Assembly (NCBI GenBank): GCA_009760855.2
Contig: WPIO01000226.1
Coordinates: 62,001 to 126,000, forward strand
DNA: 64,000 bases
Source: Cristatella mucedo
Taxonomy: Eukaryota; Bryozoa; Phylactolaemata; Cristatellidae
Reading direction: 5' to 3'
The notes under the pieces were generated by a model. That model saw only the letters and a program-made list of their open reading frames with translations, ran no database searches and was not told the origin of the DNA. Position numbers and translations under genes: made by a program. Positions 12,217 to 24,132 of the stretch are shown here, in pieces; positions within the stretch are counted from its first letter, which is position 1, and each line of letters opens with the position of its first letter.

Positions 12217-12770
12217 TAATTAACAAATAATTAATCTGTCCTGATACTACTTTCAACAAGTACTTTCTCCTATCAACGTCAGTGATTCTGGTATAAGGCA
12301 TCGGCCTGCGAATGCTCTCAAAGCCCAACACATTTCGCATTTATTTTCACACACCTGAGTGCTTGTAGTCGCTGTGCCAGCTGAACTACCTTAACAAGCT
12401 TGTCACCATAATTTACGACTACGAAAGATTCTCGAAAAGGTACGTTAAGTAACATTAAATTACGTCTTTGGTGACAATAGGTTAGCCATGCTATAATTAA
12501 CAAATAATTAATCTGTCCTGATACTACTTTCAACAAGTACTTTCTCCTATCAACGTCAGTGATTCTGGTATAAGGCATCGGCCTGCGAATGCTCTCAAAG
12601 CCCAACACATTTCGCATTTATTTTCACACACCTGAGTGCTTGTAGTCGCTGTGCCAGCTGAACTACCTTAACAAGCTTGTCACCATAATTTACGACTACG
12701 AAAGATTCTCGAAAAGGTACGTTAAGTAACATTAAATTACGTCTTTGGTGACAATAGGTTAGCCATGCTG
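12217..12770. repeat. Perfect 277-bp tandem duplication
   Basis: The segment beginning AATTAACAAATAATTAATC at about 12217 is repeated at about 12494. Both copies run without visible difference through GTAAGTAACATTAAATTACG to GGTTAGCCATGCT. The first copy is followed by the second and the second by unique GATTGATCCG. Identity over the whole unit means either a very recent duplication or an assembly artefact. Open frames inside it are AT-rich and unconvincing. Confidence 0.9.
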
Positions 12771-15700
12771 ATTGATCCGAAGTACTGTGTAAGCAATGGG
12801 GCTGGTCAGACGGTCGCCAACTGCTCCAAGGCTTGTTAAAGCCATTTTCTAGTCCCCACCCTCACAAAAAAATAGGAAGCCTATATGCAAGGCTCATGCA
12901 ACCGGTCCAGCCCGCCTACAGTGGTGTATATTTATCTGTAAGTCCACAAAGCCGGGCACGAGGAGAGTTCGAACCAACCAGTAGCCACCCAGATATCATT
13001 CAACCTACCCCTCCCCCGAAATGGCTTGGCATTTTCTTGACAACGATACCGGATATGCTAACGGTGAAATCTCCCAGCATCAATCTAGCCAGGGCGTATC
13101 CCGCGATATCCCTCTTTCCTCTGAAAAATCAACATACCGGCGATTGGTCTCAAGCACCAGGCATTGATGGATAGCCATGACTGCACTCGAAAAAGGCAGA
13201 CTAATCAGAGCAGAGCAGAGCTTAAGCCGCAGCAGTGAACTTGCTAGCAGCGTCCTTCACGGATCGGAGCACATACTTCGATACCAGCCGGTGCTCTGTG
13301 GTAAGCATGAGATGCAACAGATCACCCACCCAAGTGTAGCACTGAAAAAAAGAGAGAATGAGCAACGGACCTATCATTAGCAAGAGGACCTACCAAGCAA
13401 GGGGACTGAGTGACATGGAAAAAAGGAATCCTGCCGGAGTTACGTGCCTGAGTCACGTGCCTGAGCATCAAGAGGTTTTCAATACCGAGCTGAAAAGGCT
13501 TATGCACAAGGAGGAAACGGGCAGACGTCACAAGGCCGTGCAGGAGCCAAGCTCCGGTTGAGCCATGGAGGCTCCAGCACGGCCACGGATCTCCCGAGCT
13601 TAGCTGTGGGCCCAAGCTGAGGTGCATTCCTGGCAGCATTCCCAGCTACAGAGCCGTAGAGGTGCAGGCAAAGGCGCTTTATTACAAGCTTACAGCTGGG
13701 CGTGGCAGATTAGGAGAGCGAGCTGCTTGCCAAAGGGATGAGCAGCTCGCTTAGCCCTTGGTCGAAGTCAAGAGTACAATAATTGGTCTGGCGTCACATG
13801 CTGCCAAGGAGGAACATGCCAAGTCTCTCAGCTAGCAGCTGTCGGACATTTCCCGGTCAATGGTCTCCCTGTTACACACGGTGAGCAAGTGACAGCATGC
13901 CTTCCTTGTCTGTGACTGGCTGCGCAAGCAAAGAAGCAGAAGTACCTCGCTGGGAAGAGTGCCAGTGAGGAATCCCTCCCAGTGTGCTTTCACCAGTCGG
14001 AGCTTCTCTAGGGAAGAGAGGCTGAAATCGCTAACAGCCTAAGATCGGCTATCTGAACTTTTTTGTGGCGAAAATGGTCCCTGCTCAAGCTCCCCAAGCC
14101 GCGAAGCAGAGATGATCAGCTGTGAGATTCGAGGGGTTACTGGTCTTCATTTAACAGTTGGCTTCGAAAGCTTTGCCAAGAGTACGAGCTACCAGTAAAG
14201 GCTTCGAGAGGGCTGGCTTCAGCAGGCAGGGGGAGGGTATTGCTAGGATGTTGTCAGCTGTTGTCAGCTGTAGTCATCTCGGAAGTTGTCTCAATGAGCA
14301 TAATGCTGAGTTAGTGTGCTAAATGGGCACTTCTTCACACAGCAAGCAGAATGCTCTTTGAGCTAAGGAGTGGGCATGTCCCACCAAGCATTTCACATGG
14401 ATAGCTTCCTCAATGGAAATGAGCTTGAGTTGTTAAAGCCACAGGCTAGGCTAATAAGGAAGTTTGAGCTTGGGGAGTGCACAGTGGCAGTCTTGGACGA
14501 TCGGGAATCAGCCAACACTCACAACAAAAAAGAGCAGCCTTGGTTCATTCAGTGGCTGCCAATCTGCAGACTGCTTTTGTCACGTAAGCTGGACGAGTTT
14601 GAAAGGGGAAAATGCATAAATTCAAGAGTTGGACAAAACATCAATATATTGTAGTCCTATATCAAACACGAGCCAACCGCGGTCACCAAACCGAGCTGCC
14701 CAATGTTTCTCTAGGGAACAGCACGATGCTCAGCTCATGCATCCAGCACTGTAACACGGCCATGTAGCTCGTTGCTTCAGCCCCGACTGAGCCTTGAGGT
14801 GGACACGGTGAGAGGCTGGACCTGTCTACCACATTCACCAGCTAACCAGACATTGTCAAACATTACTCTATATGGTGGCTCTGGTTGCAGGGCAAGGTCT
14901 TCTAAGCATAAGATCATGCCCTGGAGCTGTGAAGGGTATTAGGGACAATTCGAGCAGCGATTTAGTAGTAAAATACCCCTCACTGTAATTAGATAAGGCA
15001 GGCATTTTTAGCTTGGCAGCACACAAGGGACGAAGCCATTACGGTTAGATGAGCTGGGAAACTCCAAATAAGTTCTTTCCACTTCCGGCTAAAGAAAGAA
15101 AGGCTTCTAGTCGGCAGCTCTGCCTTTCTCGTTGATAATTCCACAACGATGCTGCAACCAATCAGCTGCTTTGGCTGCTGCTGCTTGCTCATCTCAAAAA
15201 GCTGTCCAAGACGGTCGGAGCTTAACTACCCTTAGGGGCCGGGGCCGACCACTGGGCTAGACCGGCCTGGCCGGCAGTGATGAGGCCAGCTGGCGATTGC
15301 TGCTGGCCGCCCTTCCAGACCTGCAGCTGCCGAGGTGGTCAAGTTCCTGCAGCTGGCAACTCCATCTGACACTGCCCTGTCAGTATCTGCCGCCACAGTC
15401 ACTTGAATTTTCCTAAGGCTACCCTGGCAGCCTAGCCGCCACGAATTCCACTGTCTATGCCAGAGCACGTGCTACTTGCGGCTTCAAGTGGCAGTGCACC
15501 TCGCCCTAGCTCGAGCTCAGGCTTGGGCTCTGCCCTGCCAGGCTGGCAGGCAGCAATGGCAACGAGCAGGTGCTCTCGGAGGGCTGCATACACATAGCTA
15601 CCAATACATGCGCAGAGACAGCAGCGATACAATACGGCCATATTTCGTTCGGCCCATTGCCGGTGATCAGAAGCGCAGCTCCGCCCGGTCTACGAGAGCT

Positions 15701-15932
15701 GAAGCTTTCTACTTTTGCCCAGGCTTTCCTCAGCCCTGCTGTGGATGCTGTGCACAGAGCAGCAGGCAAGAGAAACAGTGCCAATGTGCAGAGGCATACC
15801 AGCACTACTCAGGCGGTACGATCTTACCAACCGAGCTATCGGCGATTCGCCGTCACTAGTGTGGACTGCTGCAACGCGATCGGGAGGTGCGCCCGAGCCA
15901 CTTCCTGCACGGTAGCTCGAGCAATATGTCAG
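12771..15932. other. No recognisable gene; one small open frame
   Basis: About 3 kb without a recognisable element. Near 12920-12960 a decayed TCTGTAAGTCCACAAAGCC recalls the 3' end of LINE-B. The open frame 14370-14654 (+, 94 codons, containing LIRKFELGECTVAVLDD) has unskewed composition and no family I recognise. Upstream NEK10 exons for the N-terminus would be expected in this interval, but I could not identify any. Confidence 0.45.
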
Positions 15933-16141
15933 AGGAATGGGGCACCGAGCGAACAACCGTGGAAATGCTTGAAGCACATCCAAAGCAAGCCACAATGGCC
16001 ACAAATCCTCGGCATTCACTACTGTGGACAGCACTTACTTGGAGGGCTTCACTTCGGCAGTTGGACAGTGGCGCAGCGGGACCATCTCAGTGCTCAATGA
16101 GAGTAAGAAGCAGCTGCAGACGATGGCTGCTTGTAATGCCG
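15933..16141 (+). CDS. NEK10: NEK10 exon: N-terminal armadillo segment
   Basis: The exon is bounded by TATGTCAG and donor GTACGT. The first part reads NGAPSEQPWKCLKHIQ then SKPQWPQILGIHYCGQH, which lines up with the NEK10 stretch ending in PCYQEIL and LGGIENLAQY. From about 16036 the match continues one frame over as TYLEGFTSAVGQW and LNESKKQLQTMAA. A one-base frame change near CAGCACTTACTTGG is therefore needed. The similarity is moderate but keeps spacing over about 65 residues. The preceding exons for the first ~100 residues were not recognised. Confidence 0.6.
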
Positions 16142-16594
16142 GTACGTATGGCACACAGGGACGAAGACTATCTGAAAGAAACAGATATAAACTAAGTAGT
16201 ACTTGGGTTCGACGTCGTCAGCAATATAAAAAGATTGGTAGGCTTCCTGGAAGCTTGGCAGCAGCAGCAGATGGTTTGATAAATCTGACAATAGTGGCTG
16301 TCAGAGGTCCGCAGCAGATTAGGACTCTAGTCGTCTAGGCAGCCCATCCGAGAATAGCAGCTCAGTAGCTTGCAGAATCGAATGCACAATCTTGGCCCAG
16401 CTGTTAAGAATTGTAATAAAAATAATAAATGGAAAAATTATTGCAGACATTTGTAATGCAATGCTACAAGAACTAAATCTCTTTCTAGGTAGTATACCTA
16501 TGCAAGAAATGGATGCATGCCAAGTGATGGTTGATGATGACACACTTGCAGCATGCACAGTCATGCATTCTAGGCCATTCTAACAGACGAAACG

Positions 16595-16800
16595 CATGCT
16601 GAGCGAAACAGGTGTGCTATTAACATTTTTTTAAATGCCATCACAACAGGAGATGTCGTGACGTCAGCTGGTAGAGAATTTCCTAGTTTGGGAGCAGAGG
16701 AACAGAAGCTACGGTCTCCAAAGGATTTGAAATTGGTTAGATGTGGCGCTAGGCGATTTTAGTCAGATAAGAGGGCAATATTATACAATACCTGAATGTA
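16595..16800 (-). mobile_element. LINE-A fragment, degraded
   Basis: Reverse-strand similarity to the C-terminus of the LINE-A reverse transcriptase is visible: GATGTCGTGACGTCAGCTGG and GGTCTCCAAAGGATTTGA correspond to the segments encoding SPDLTTF and KSFGDRAF in better copies. It lies in a NEK10 intron. Confidence 0.55.
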
Positions 16801-17002
16801 GAAGAATGGCTCGGTGTGAATGAGTGAGCAGGAAGGTGAGCGCAATGAGCTGACCGCAAAATGGCTGGCTTGCATGTGGTACACTTGCTCTGGCAGCAGC
16901 AGCAGTAGTGGCAGTGGTAGCAGCAAGCCACAGGCAGTGGTAGTTGTAGGAGTACATTAGTGGGCACCAAGATCAGTAGAAATAGCAGAAACAGCAGATA
17001 TA

Positions 17003-17190
17003 TATTAATAATATTATTACTAGTAATAATAACTACAATGCATTTTTACAGCACCCTCAGAGACTCGAGTCTCTTTCTAGGCACTTAACAGATGCTGTTT
17101 AGAAAGCGTTACCGAACGATTGCTTGTAACATCCGAAAGCATCAGGCGCATTGTAAGCAGGCATATGCACACAAAGGACGAATCGCCAAG
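17003..17190 (-). mobile_element. LINE-A 3' end fragment
   Basis: An AATAATATTATTACTAGTAATAATAA-type tail precedes GCACCCTCAGAGACTCGAGT and TCTTTCTAGGCACTT, the reverse complement of the LINE-A 3' end. AAAGGACGAATCGCC closes the match. It is truncated before the coding part and is intronic to NEK10. Intervening 17190-18175 holds no gene I can support. Confidence 0.65.
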
Positions 17191-18175
17191 ATCCTGTAAG
17201 AAGTCGCTCTAGTAGCAGGGATTGCATCACTGGCTGCAGCATCGTTCACCGCCAGATGGATGTGAGCTCGTCCTCAAAGTCATCATTGTCTAGCATGGCT
17301 AGCATGGCCGGCAGCTCTTTGCAGCCAGGCACCCAGAGCCAAGCAGTTCCTACCCTTCTCTAGAACCTCTTGCCCATCCCCCTCATTGGCTGCATACCTA
17401 CCTGCTATTTATGCCATTGCCCGACCACTGCCGAAAGGTGACCACCGACCCCAGAGTGGTGAGTGGAGACTGGGAAAAAAGTTGCCAATACGCCTGCCCC
17501 GGTGTGAGCCAATCTTCGAGTAGGCCATTGACAGCCCTTTCCTGCGCTTGCACCGATTATGCCAGCCGAGCCACCGATTGAATGGCAATGCCAGCCACGT
17601 GGGAGCCAATGTCATGCAACGGCAGCTCCAGCCTTGCATGAAGCACACGAGCCGTCGAGCTGGACCTGCGATTGCAAACTGGCAGTCTTAGCTGCCCAGC
17701 CATCAAGAGATGCAACCGACGTGTGTCCCAGTAACTTTCTAAACCTCTGCTGGTGTTAGTGTTCTGTGCTTGTGTATGCAGTCCTTTGCATTGATATGAG
17801 CCTAGGCCTGTTTTGTAAGTGCGTGTGCACGTGTGTGTGTTTGTGCATGCAAATCTTCAGGTATTTAGGTGAATGTACATGCTAGATGTGTACATGCATG
17901 TTTCCTTGCATAAATACATGCTAGCACTCGTGCAGGAGTACTTGCTCTCCCACTCACATACTCATAGGCTTTCACATTCACACTCATTCGTAGTGCAAAC
18001 ATAGCACAAATGCAAGCACGTATAATGTGGGACTCTTATTACCACGTCCGATAGCTAAATAGTCTTTCAGCTTGCTGATTTTGCAAGCTGCTTCGTTTCT
18101 CCACTTCCGGCCCTGTCCAGTGGACGTGCATAAAGCAACGATTGCTGCTGCTTCCTGCATTGCAATCAGCTGCAG

Positions 18176-18297
18176 AGTGACGGCCTGCTGTTGCTGACTC
18201 GCATTGCTGGCTCCATCAAGCGCCTCGCCGAGGACAATGCTCTTAGCGAGACGCTAAGGGATGCCGGCGCTCTGTCACTTCCACTCAACCTCCTCAA
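18176..18297 (+). CDS. NEK10: NEK10 exon: armadillo repeat
   Basis: This 122-nt exon is bounded by acceptor ATCAGCTGCAG and donor GTGAGC, uninterrupted in frame. It reads SDGLLLLTRIAGSIKRLAED then NALSETLRDAGALSLPLNLL. It matches an armadillo repeat of NEK10 in length and in the positions of LAE and the closing LL, most likely the repeat containing LASLAESQECRE. A neighbouring repeat is an alternative because armadillo repeats resemble each other. Confidence 0.65.
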
Positions 18298-19153
18298 GTG
18301 AGCACGAAGCAGACAGGGTCGTGGGCCAGCCCCGAAGCTTCTTTATTTCAATCACACTTCAGCTGCCGGCGACACCGCAGCAGCAGCAGCAAGCGTCTTC
18401 AGCCAGCAGGCACATCTGGACTCATCGACCAGTCAAGCAAGGGTCAAGGCTGCTGTATAGCAGGATTCAATAGCCGGTGGCAGCAAGCTTACCGGCAGCA
18501 AGCGATGCTCCGTTTGATGCTTTGGAGGCATGATGACGTCTCTAGGGTCACTCGGAGGACACTTGGCTCGTCTCCTCGGGCCCCGACGTATTTGCTCTTG
18601 CCACAGGCAGCAGGGAGCCTCCTCCTGCGAACTTCGTGCAGCTTCGATCGATTGGCCAAATCTCCGAACATTAGTGAAGCCACTTTCGGCAAGGCATCTG
18701 AAAAAGGGCAGGTCACATCCAGATTCGCATTCGGCACCCGGCCAGCCATCGACGCAGCACATGCAGGCGAGCTTCGGGGGGGGGGGGGTTGTGCTCTGAT
18801 ACAAAATGTAGGCTTGCACATCGCAGTTTTTCGATCGCATATCATAGGGCTTCTTCGAAGACAGCTCAGGAAGCAAGAGGACTGGGAGGAGCTCAGCTCG
18901 TAAATGCCAAAAAGAACGCATCTGAAAAATGCATCTGAACTCGAGAATGTGAATCTCCTGAGCTCTTGACCTGTGAGCTTGAGCCCAGCAGACAAATGCT
19001 TCAGAGCTGCAGCACATAATACACATGCTTCAGAGCTTGGGCATGGCAGCAAAAGGCTTCAGAGCTTGAGCCCATCGCGCAAATGCTTCAGAGCTTGGGG
19101 AGTAGCAACAAAATGATTCAGAGGTTGAGCATATCAGATTTGTGGCTCCGAGC

Positions 19154-19500
19154 ATAATAATAATAATAATAATAATTCACTTGATAAAGCACCCTCAGAG
19201 AACTTAATCTCACTCTAGACGCTTTACATTTGCTGTAAAGTGAAATGAAATTGAATGGTAAGTTAAATCATGCTTGAAAAACAAACGAAATGAATAATAT
19301 GGTTAGGGGTGACATGCACAGGGTCAGCATGCAAATGTGGTTAGAGGCAGCATGCACAGTGTCAGCACGCATAAGCACATCAAGGACGAATCACAGGGAC
19401 CCACTGAATGCTGTCCTAAATAGGTGTGTTTTTAGGTTCCTTTTAAATGTGGTCAAGTCAGGGGATGTTCTGACGCAGGTCGGGAGGGAGTTCCAGGCAT
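19154..19500 (-). mobile_element. LINE-A copy, 5'-truncated
   Basis: An (AAT)n tail at 19154-19177 is followed on the reverse strand by the LINE-A 3' UTR. Then comes the reverse-transcriptase C-terminus, reading AWNSLPTCVRTSPDLTTFKR and THLFRTAFSGSL to the stop near 19391. Similarity stops at about 19500. It lies in a NEK10 intron in antisense orientation. Confidence 0.85.
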
Positions 19501-19992
19501 GGACAGATAAGGAGAGTGGCTTACAATGTGGAACAATGCTACTCTCACAGCTTCTGCACGCTGGCATATCAGGCTGGTGCATTCTGCCGTGGCGGTGCAT
19601 ACTTTGGCTGCAGCCGCGGCTAGTGACACCCACTGCCAAACATGGAAGGCGGCGGCCGGCTAGCGGGATCCTGCTTCGGAGCCACGCCTGTGGCGGCTGC
19701 TTCGACTGCATCACTGGTAGGACAGGCAAACCTCGGTGACCGAGCGCTTCACCAATGCATGCCGACGGCAGGCTTGACAACCGAGCAACATTTCATTATA
19801 GCGAGCAACCACAGGCGTGCTTCTTGGTTGGCTGATGGGCGCAATCGACCATCAGCAAAAGTTGGTATGAAGGGGCACATTTCAGGCAGGGGGGTCGGGG
19901 CATAGTTAGCCGAACGGCTGGCCGAATCTACCTGGTCGTTAGCTGCTTCGCTTGCTAGCCGCCTCCTCCACGGCAGCCTCCTCTGCTCTCAG

Positions 19993-20105
19993 CTGTACCT
20001 GAAATGATTCTTGAAAGCCTGGCGGAGTCTACTAGGCTTCAACGCAAGCTCTCAGCTTTTGCTACCCACTGCCAGCACTTGAGCATGCCAAAGGATGCCC
20101 GGTCG
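19993..20105 (+). CDS. NEK10: NEK10 exon (probable): armadillo segment
   Basis: The acceptor TGCTCTCAG precedes an open frame VPEMILESLAESTRLQRKLS then AFATHCQHLSMPKD, with possible donor GTAACC. It resembles the NEK10 armadillo region containing LLRLLCAEPQVKEQVKLYEG and keeps order between neighbouring exons. The exon phase does not join cleanly to the next exon, so one border may be wrong. Confidence 0.45.
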
Positions 20106-20166
20106 GTAACCAGCAGGTGCCCGCTTCCACCGCCGCCCCGCTCCGCCGGCCGCTGCCTGCATGCAG

Positions 20167-20247
20167 CCGATTGCTTTCAAGCCAATGTTCCGCCGGCATC
20201 TGTTTCGCTAGTGAATGCCACCAAGCTATTGCACCAGCATCCAGCAG
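20167..20247 (+). CDS. NEK10: NEK10 exon: armadillo segment
   Basis: The exon starts after TGCATGCAG and ends before GTGCCC. It reads DCFQANVPPASVSLVNATKL then LHQHPAG. The pattern corresponds to the NEK10 stretch ending in GGIKQLLHILQG, with KLLH against QLLH at the same distance. There are no stops. The intron that follows (to 22336) has CG-containing unique sequence and no other gene I can support. Confidence 0.6.
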
Positions 20248-22336
20248 GTGCCCACCAGCTGGACTGGATGACGGCCGCTGACCACCCACGAAGCTAGCCT
20301 TCGTGGGATATATTTTCTCCACTGCCAGCAAGCAGCTGCAATGCTTACCGACTCCCTTTCACTTCCTAAAATCTTGGCTTCCACTTTTTAGATAGCTGAT
20401 ATGGTGTTTCGGTCGCTGGCCGCTGACTAGCCGGTCTTTCTGCCGGCCGGCCGGCTCGATCGCACCATGCTGCTGTGAACAAAGAAACGGCCGATTTCAA
20501 AATGGCGCCCAAATGAATAGCCAGCTGCCGTCCAGTAGATCCCAGCATGCATTCGGCCCCAGGTAGGACTAGCCCCTCCCTTCAGCTACCCAGAACTCTT
20601 AGTGGGCACACCTACTATCTATTCATTACTTCGAGATTAGGGGTGGATGGGTGGGGTAGTGTGAGAGAGACCACGTGACACGATTCAAGATAAAGCTTCC
20701 CAGCCCGGCGCCTTATGCTCATTCGACAGCATTTTGTTTCAGCCATTTGCGGCGGCCACGTGTATTCGACAACTGAAGCTGAAAGCAGGTAAGATCTTGT
20801 CTGCATCGTAGAACATGGATGTGACAATCGAGGGATATAACTGTGTGCCGAGTTTTGTCAGACTAAATTGAGAGGCTTAAGCGAAAGACCAGACTGCTAT
20901 GCCGGGCCGAGTTTTCGGTGGAGCAGCCCGATTAATGCCTTTTAGGTACCGCCGCTGGCTGCGTTGTACGGAGTAGCTGCTGTGAGCTGCGCTCAGAATC
21001 AGACCACTTGCACACGGGTTTCATGAAAGCCTATCTCTGTCGTGTGCTGCAAGCAGCGGCTCACCAAGTTTGCCAAGTTGGGGTCGAAGTGCTTTTGGCT
21101 TGAAGCATGCTTCGGTCGAGCCGGTGAGGATTGAGGCGTTGTATTGGTGCTTCGGTCTGAGAGCTGGAGTTTGAATTATTCTCAGTTAGAGCCCTGGAGT
21201 TTGAATCAAGCAGGTACTGCGGTAGGGTTAGTGATGTTGCTTGGGACTTAGCATTAGCTCTGCCTTTGCACCCGAGCTTGGTAGCGGCTTTGTGCCTAGC
21301 TGGCGGCTTGGCGCCATGATCGTGGTGGGGTCGCCGTAGCCGGGACCTGAAGGAATCGATGTCCCTCGAAGCTTTCAGTTCCATACTCGGACTGCTGGGG
21401 TCACGGCGCCCACGATCATTGAGCTCTAGAATTTTGACGCTGGGTAGGATCAGCATGCTGATAGAGTGTTAGGGTCGTAAGCTGCTACCACAGAACTCTA
21501 GAATTTTGTCTGCTTGGGCCAGGCACATGACATCGAGGGGCTGTGACCTTTTTGCTAAGCTGCTGCCAGGATCGCTGAGCTATGGTGGTCAGATGTTAGG
21601 GATGGAATGAGGGGTCAGGGCACCAGCGGATTTAAGAGCCCTACCACAGGGCAGTAGGTCGTAATGCTAAAACTAGAGTGAGGTGTCAGGCATCCAGGAC
21701 ATGTGAGTCCTACGAACCGGGAAAGTCGGGGCTAGGCTCGGCACCAATCGGCATCAATGGGTGAGTTCCAAGGACCCACGCAGGATGACAGCATTTGGTG
21801 CTAAGCCAAAAAGCTGGTTTGAAAGTTTGTCACCAAGACCCTGACGTGGGACGGTGGGTGGTACGGTGTCACCTGCTGCTGGCTCACCAACAGCAGTCTA
21901 CCAGTCGTCGTTGTCGTCATAGACTGAGTTTATTGTTTGCCTTTTTGCTGTCGGCTCGTAGTAACGGTATTGACCTGTTTTCTGTTTGTGGGTTGCTGTG
22001 GATTTCTTCTGGAGCATGACAACTGATGCCACCCACGAGTTCGAGTTCCTAGTACTGCTAGAGGGTAGCTGTACCGAGCAGATTTCTTTGCTAGTCACCT
22101 TTGAGTATTAGCTGCAAAGCCCAAGGTTCTAGATGAGCTGGCAAGACATTATCACGAGCTCGGGGTGCAGTAGGTGTGCAGCTTTCTTGTCCAATTACTT
22201 TGAGCAGTTTGTGACATTGCTGTTGCACAGCTGGTATGCACCATCATGGGTTCTGGGCTGTCAGTAATGGTGGCAGCTAAGTGATGGTGATGGCTGTCAG
22301 TGATGGCTGTCAGTTGATTTGTTTTCTTCTTTTCAG

Positions 22337-22430
22337 CTTGAGCAGTTTGCTGCAGTGCTCTAACAGAGCTGATGAGGAGCATCTGAAGCCCACAGATCGT
22401 TATACTAACGAATGGAATGTTCTTGCTTGC
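22337..22430 (+). CDS. NEK10: Possible NEK10 exon, damaged
   Basis: A strong pyrimidine tract and TTTTCAG precede LEQFAAVL, similar to the NEK10 segment ending in CCAALTELV. The frame then meets TAA. Shifting one base gives NRADEEHLKPTDRYTNEW, which keeps approximate length to the next exon. The 3' border is not clear. This is a weak assignment made mainly from position. Confidence 0.3.
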
Positions 22431-22492
22431 TACTGCTGCTGTACCTATGACAATGTCGTTCCATGAGAGTCAACTAAAGGCTGCTGCTGCAG

Positions 22493-22563
22493 CAGATCAA
22501 GGCTATTTAGTCCCGGAAGCCAACATGGCTCAGCAGGTGAACAGTGCTGCCAGGATGCTACAG
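22493..22563 (+). CDS. NEK10: NEK10 exon: armadillo segment
   Basis: The exon is bounded by GCTGCTGCAG and donor GTAAGC. It reads DQGYLVPEANMAQQV then NSAARMLQ. It corresponds to the NEK10 stretch that ends KNAAKSNLLQ just before an exon junction, and the phase joins the following exon exactly. Confidence 0.6.
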
Positions 22564-22690
22564 GTAAGCTGAGTATCCTACTCATATTACCTATGATAAA
22601 ATTCCTAATATCATAACTCGTGCAATTTTATTAAGTCGTGTTCCTAGCCACTTGGCGTACCTGATCAGCAAAGGATTTGCTCCTTTGTAG

Positions 22691-23357
22691 CTCAGAGCCG
22701 TCAAGACGCTGAGATACCTATTAACAATAATAATAAAAATGCACTTGATAAAACACCCTCAGAGAACTTAATCTCTCTCTCGGCGCTTTACATTTGCTGC
22801 AAAGTGAAATGCAATTGAATGGTCAATAAAATCATGCTTGATAAACAAACAAAATGAATTACATGGTTAGGGGTGACATGCACAGGGTCAGCATGCAAAT
22901 GTGGTTAGTGGAGGCATGCACAGTGTAAGCACCCAAAAGCACATCAAGGACGAGTCACAGGGACCCATTAAATGCTGTCCTAAATAGGTGTGTTTTTAAG
23001 TTCCTTTTAAATGTAGCCAGGTCAGGGGATATTCTGACGCAGGTCGGGAGGGAGTTCCAGGCTTTGGGAGCATACGAACTAAATGCATGGTCTCCAAAGG
23101 ATTTAAGGTTTGTACGAGGTATTTCTAGACTGTCGGACTCCGAAAAGGGGGTGGTACGATGCTTTGCCTGATGGGGTAGTATATCTGAGAGATAGGCTGG
23201 AGCCATAGAATGAAGCCTGTATTCTATGGGCCGTAATAGACAGAGTTTTCAGAAACTGATGCTTACCAAGCTATTTGCTGCCATCGTTGGTGTTGCCCAC
23301 TATATTAAGGACCTAAGTTCTTATGATTATGTGGTTGATGTGCTTAACCACATGCCG
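22691..23357 (+). CDS. NEK10: NEK10 exon split by a LINE insertion
   Basis: After acceptor TCCTTTGTAG the exon reads LRAVKTLRYL (22691-22720). It is then interrupted by LINE-A on the opposite strand. It resumes at about 23216 as LYSMGRNRQSFQKLMLTKLF, then AAIVGVAHYIKDLSSY and VVDVLNHMP, to donor GTGAGT after 23357. This matches NEK10 around RALRFLFSMERNRPLFKRLF and IDIGHYVRDISAYEELV. The right flank CCTGTATT and left flank CCTATT look like a target-site duplication that has lost two bases. Removing the insert restores a continuous frame. The insert carries many stops in the sense direction, so it ends the protein unless it is spliced out. Confidence 0.85.
22723..23215 (-). mobile_element. LINE-A copy inserted in a NEK10 coding exon
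   Basis: The 3' tail AACAATAATAATAAAAA lies at the left, followed on the reverse strand by the 3' UTR and the reverse-transcriptase C-terminus (stop near 22955; APKAWNSLPTCVRISPDLAT; MAPAYLSDILPHQAKHRTT). Similarity ends after AGAATGAAG at 23215, a typical 5' truncation. The coding end is well preserved, with no stop in about 83 codons, which suggests a fairly young copy. Confidence 0.9.
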
Positions 23358-23661
23358 GTGAGTTTACTATGGTCAGGGTCGTCTTAAGTAAGCAGTCAAG
23401 ATCATCATCCGAAGTGCCTGTGACCTCGAGATGACCTCGTGGCTGGGGATATCTGTCAGCTTCCTTTACTTCCAGGCTAGATGTGGCAGATTAAGAAAAC
23501 CCTAGTAGTCTACTGCAACAATACCCGACTGGGCCCATCTTTTCTGTCTGCTTGTTCTAATGGGTGTACCTGTCCAATCCTCATTGTTCACGTATCGCAT
23601 CCGTTAAGGTGTCGGCGCAACACACTCCACTGGTAGTGTAAGCTTTGCCTGGCTATGCCAG

Positions 23662-23688
23662 CTAAATCGAATCATATTCAACAAACTG
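23662..23688 (+). CDS. NEK10: Possible 9-codon NEK10 micro-exon
   Basis: TATGCCAG precedes and GTAAGG follows a 27-nt segment reading LNRIIFNKL. It sits where a short linker (ending LKQIAENIES in vertebrate NEK10) is expected between the armadillo and kinase parts. The assignment rests on splice signals and position only. Confidence 0.2.
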
Positions 23689-24132
23689 GTAAGGACCTTG
23701 CACTTTCTGGGTCGGCTGTTCATATAAGTAGCAGAGTCCTAAGAGGCATGCTGCGGTGCTTGAATTTCACAGCCCTGGCCGGGGGTTCTATTCCTTAAGC
23801 TGAGAGCATTTATAGTAAGCTAAAAGCTGGCTGATGGCCGCCAAAACTCTTTTGCTGCTGCATAAATATGGCCATTGAACAAGCTGGCCTTCTAACTTGA
23901 CCCTTTGATCCTCTGGGCCGGGCTGCTGCCAACTAGGTCAAGTTCCATGTGAAAGCCCTTGCTTGTGCTAGTGTACTAGTTTACCTCTCTACCCAGCTGC
24001 ACATGTGTCTATACCAGTATGGAAACTATATGTAGCTAAATCTGCAAGTGCACGTGTATCCATAGCAGTGTGCAATGCACACGAGTATTCATATATCTAC
24101 ACATGCAGATAAATAAAAAAATATATATATAT

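Noticed and set aside
15476-15859. 127-codon frame on the plus strand as a gene
   Set aside because: Several other frames on both strands cover the same bases with equal length, and no domain or splice context supports any of them.
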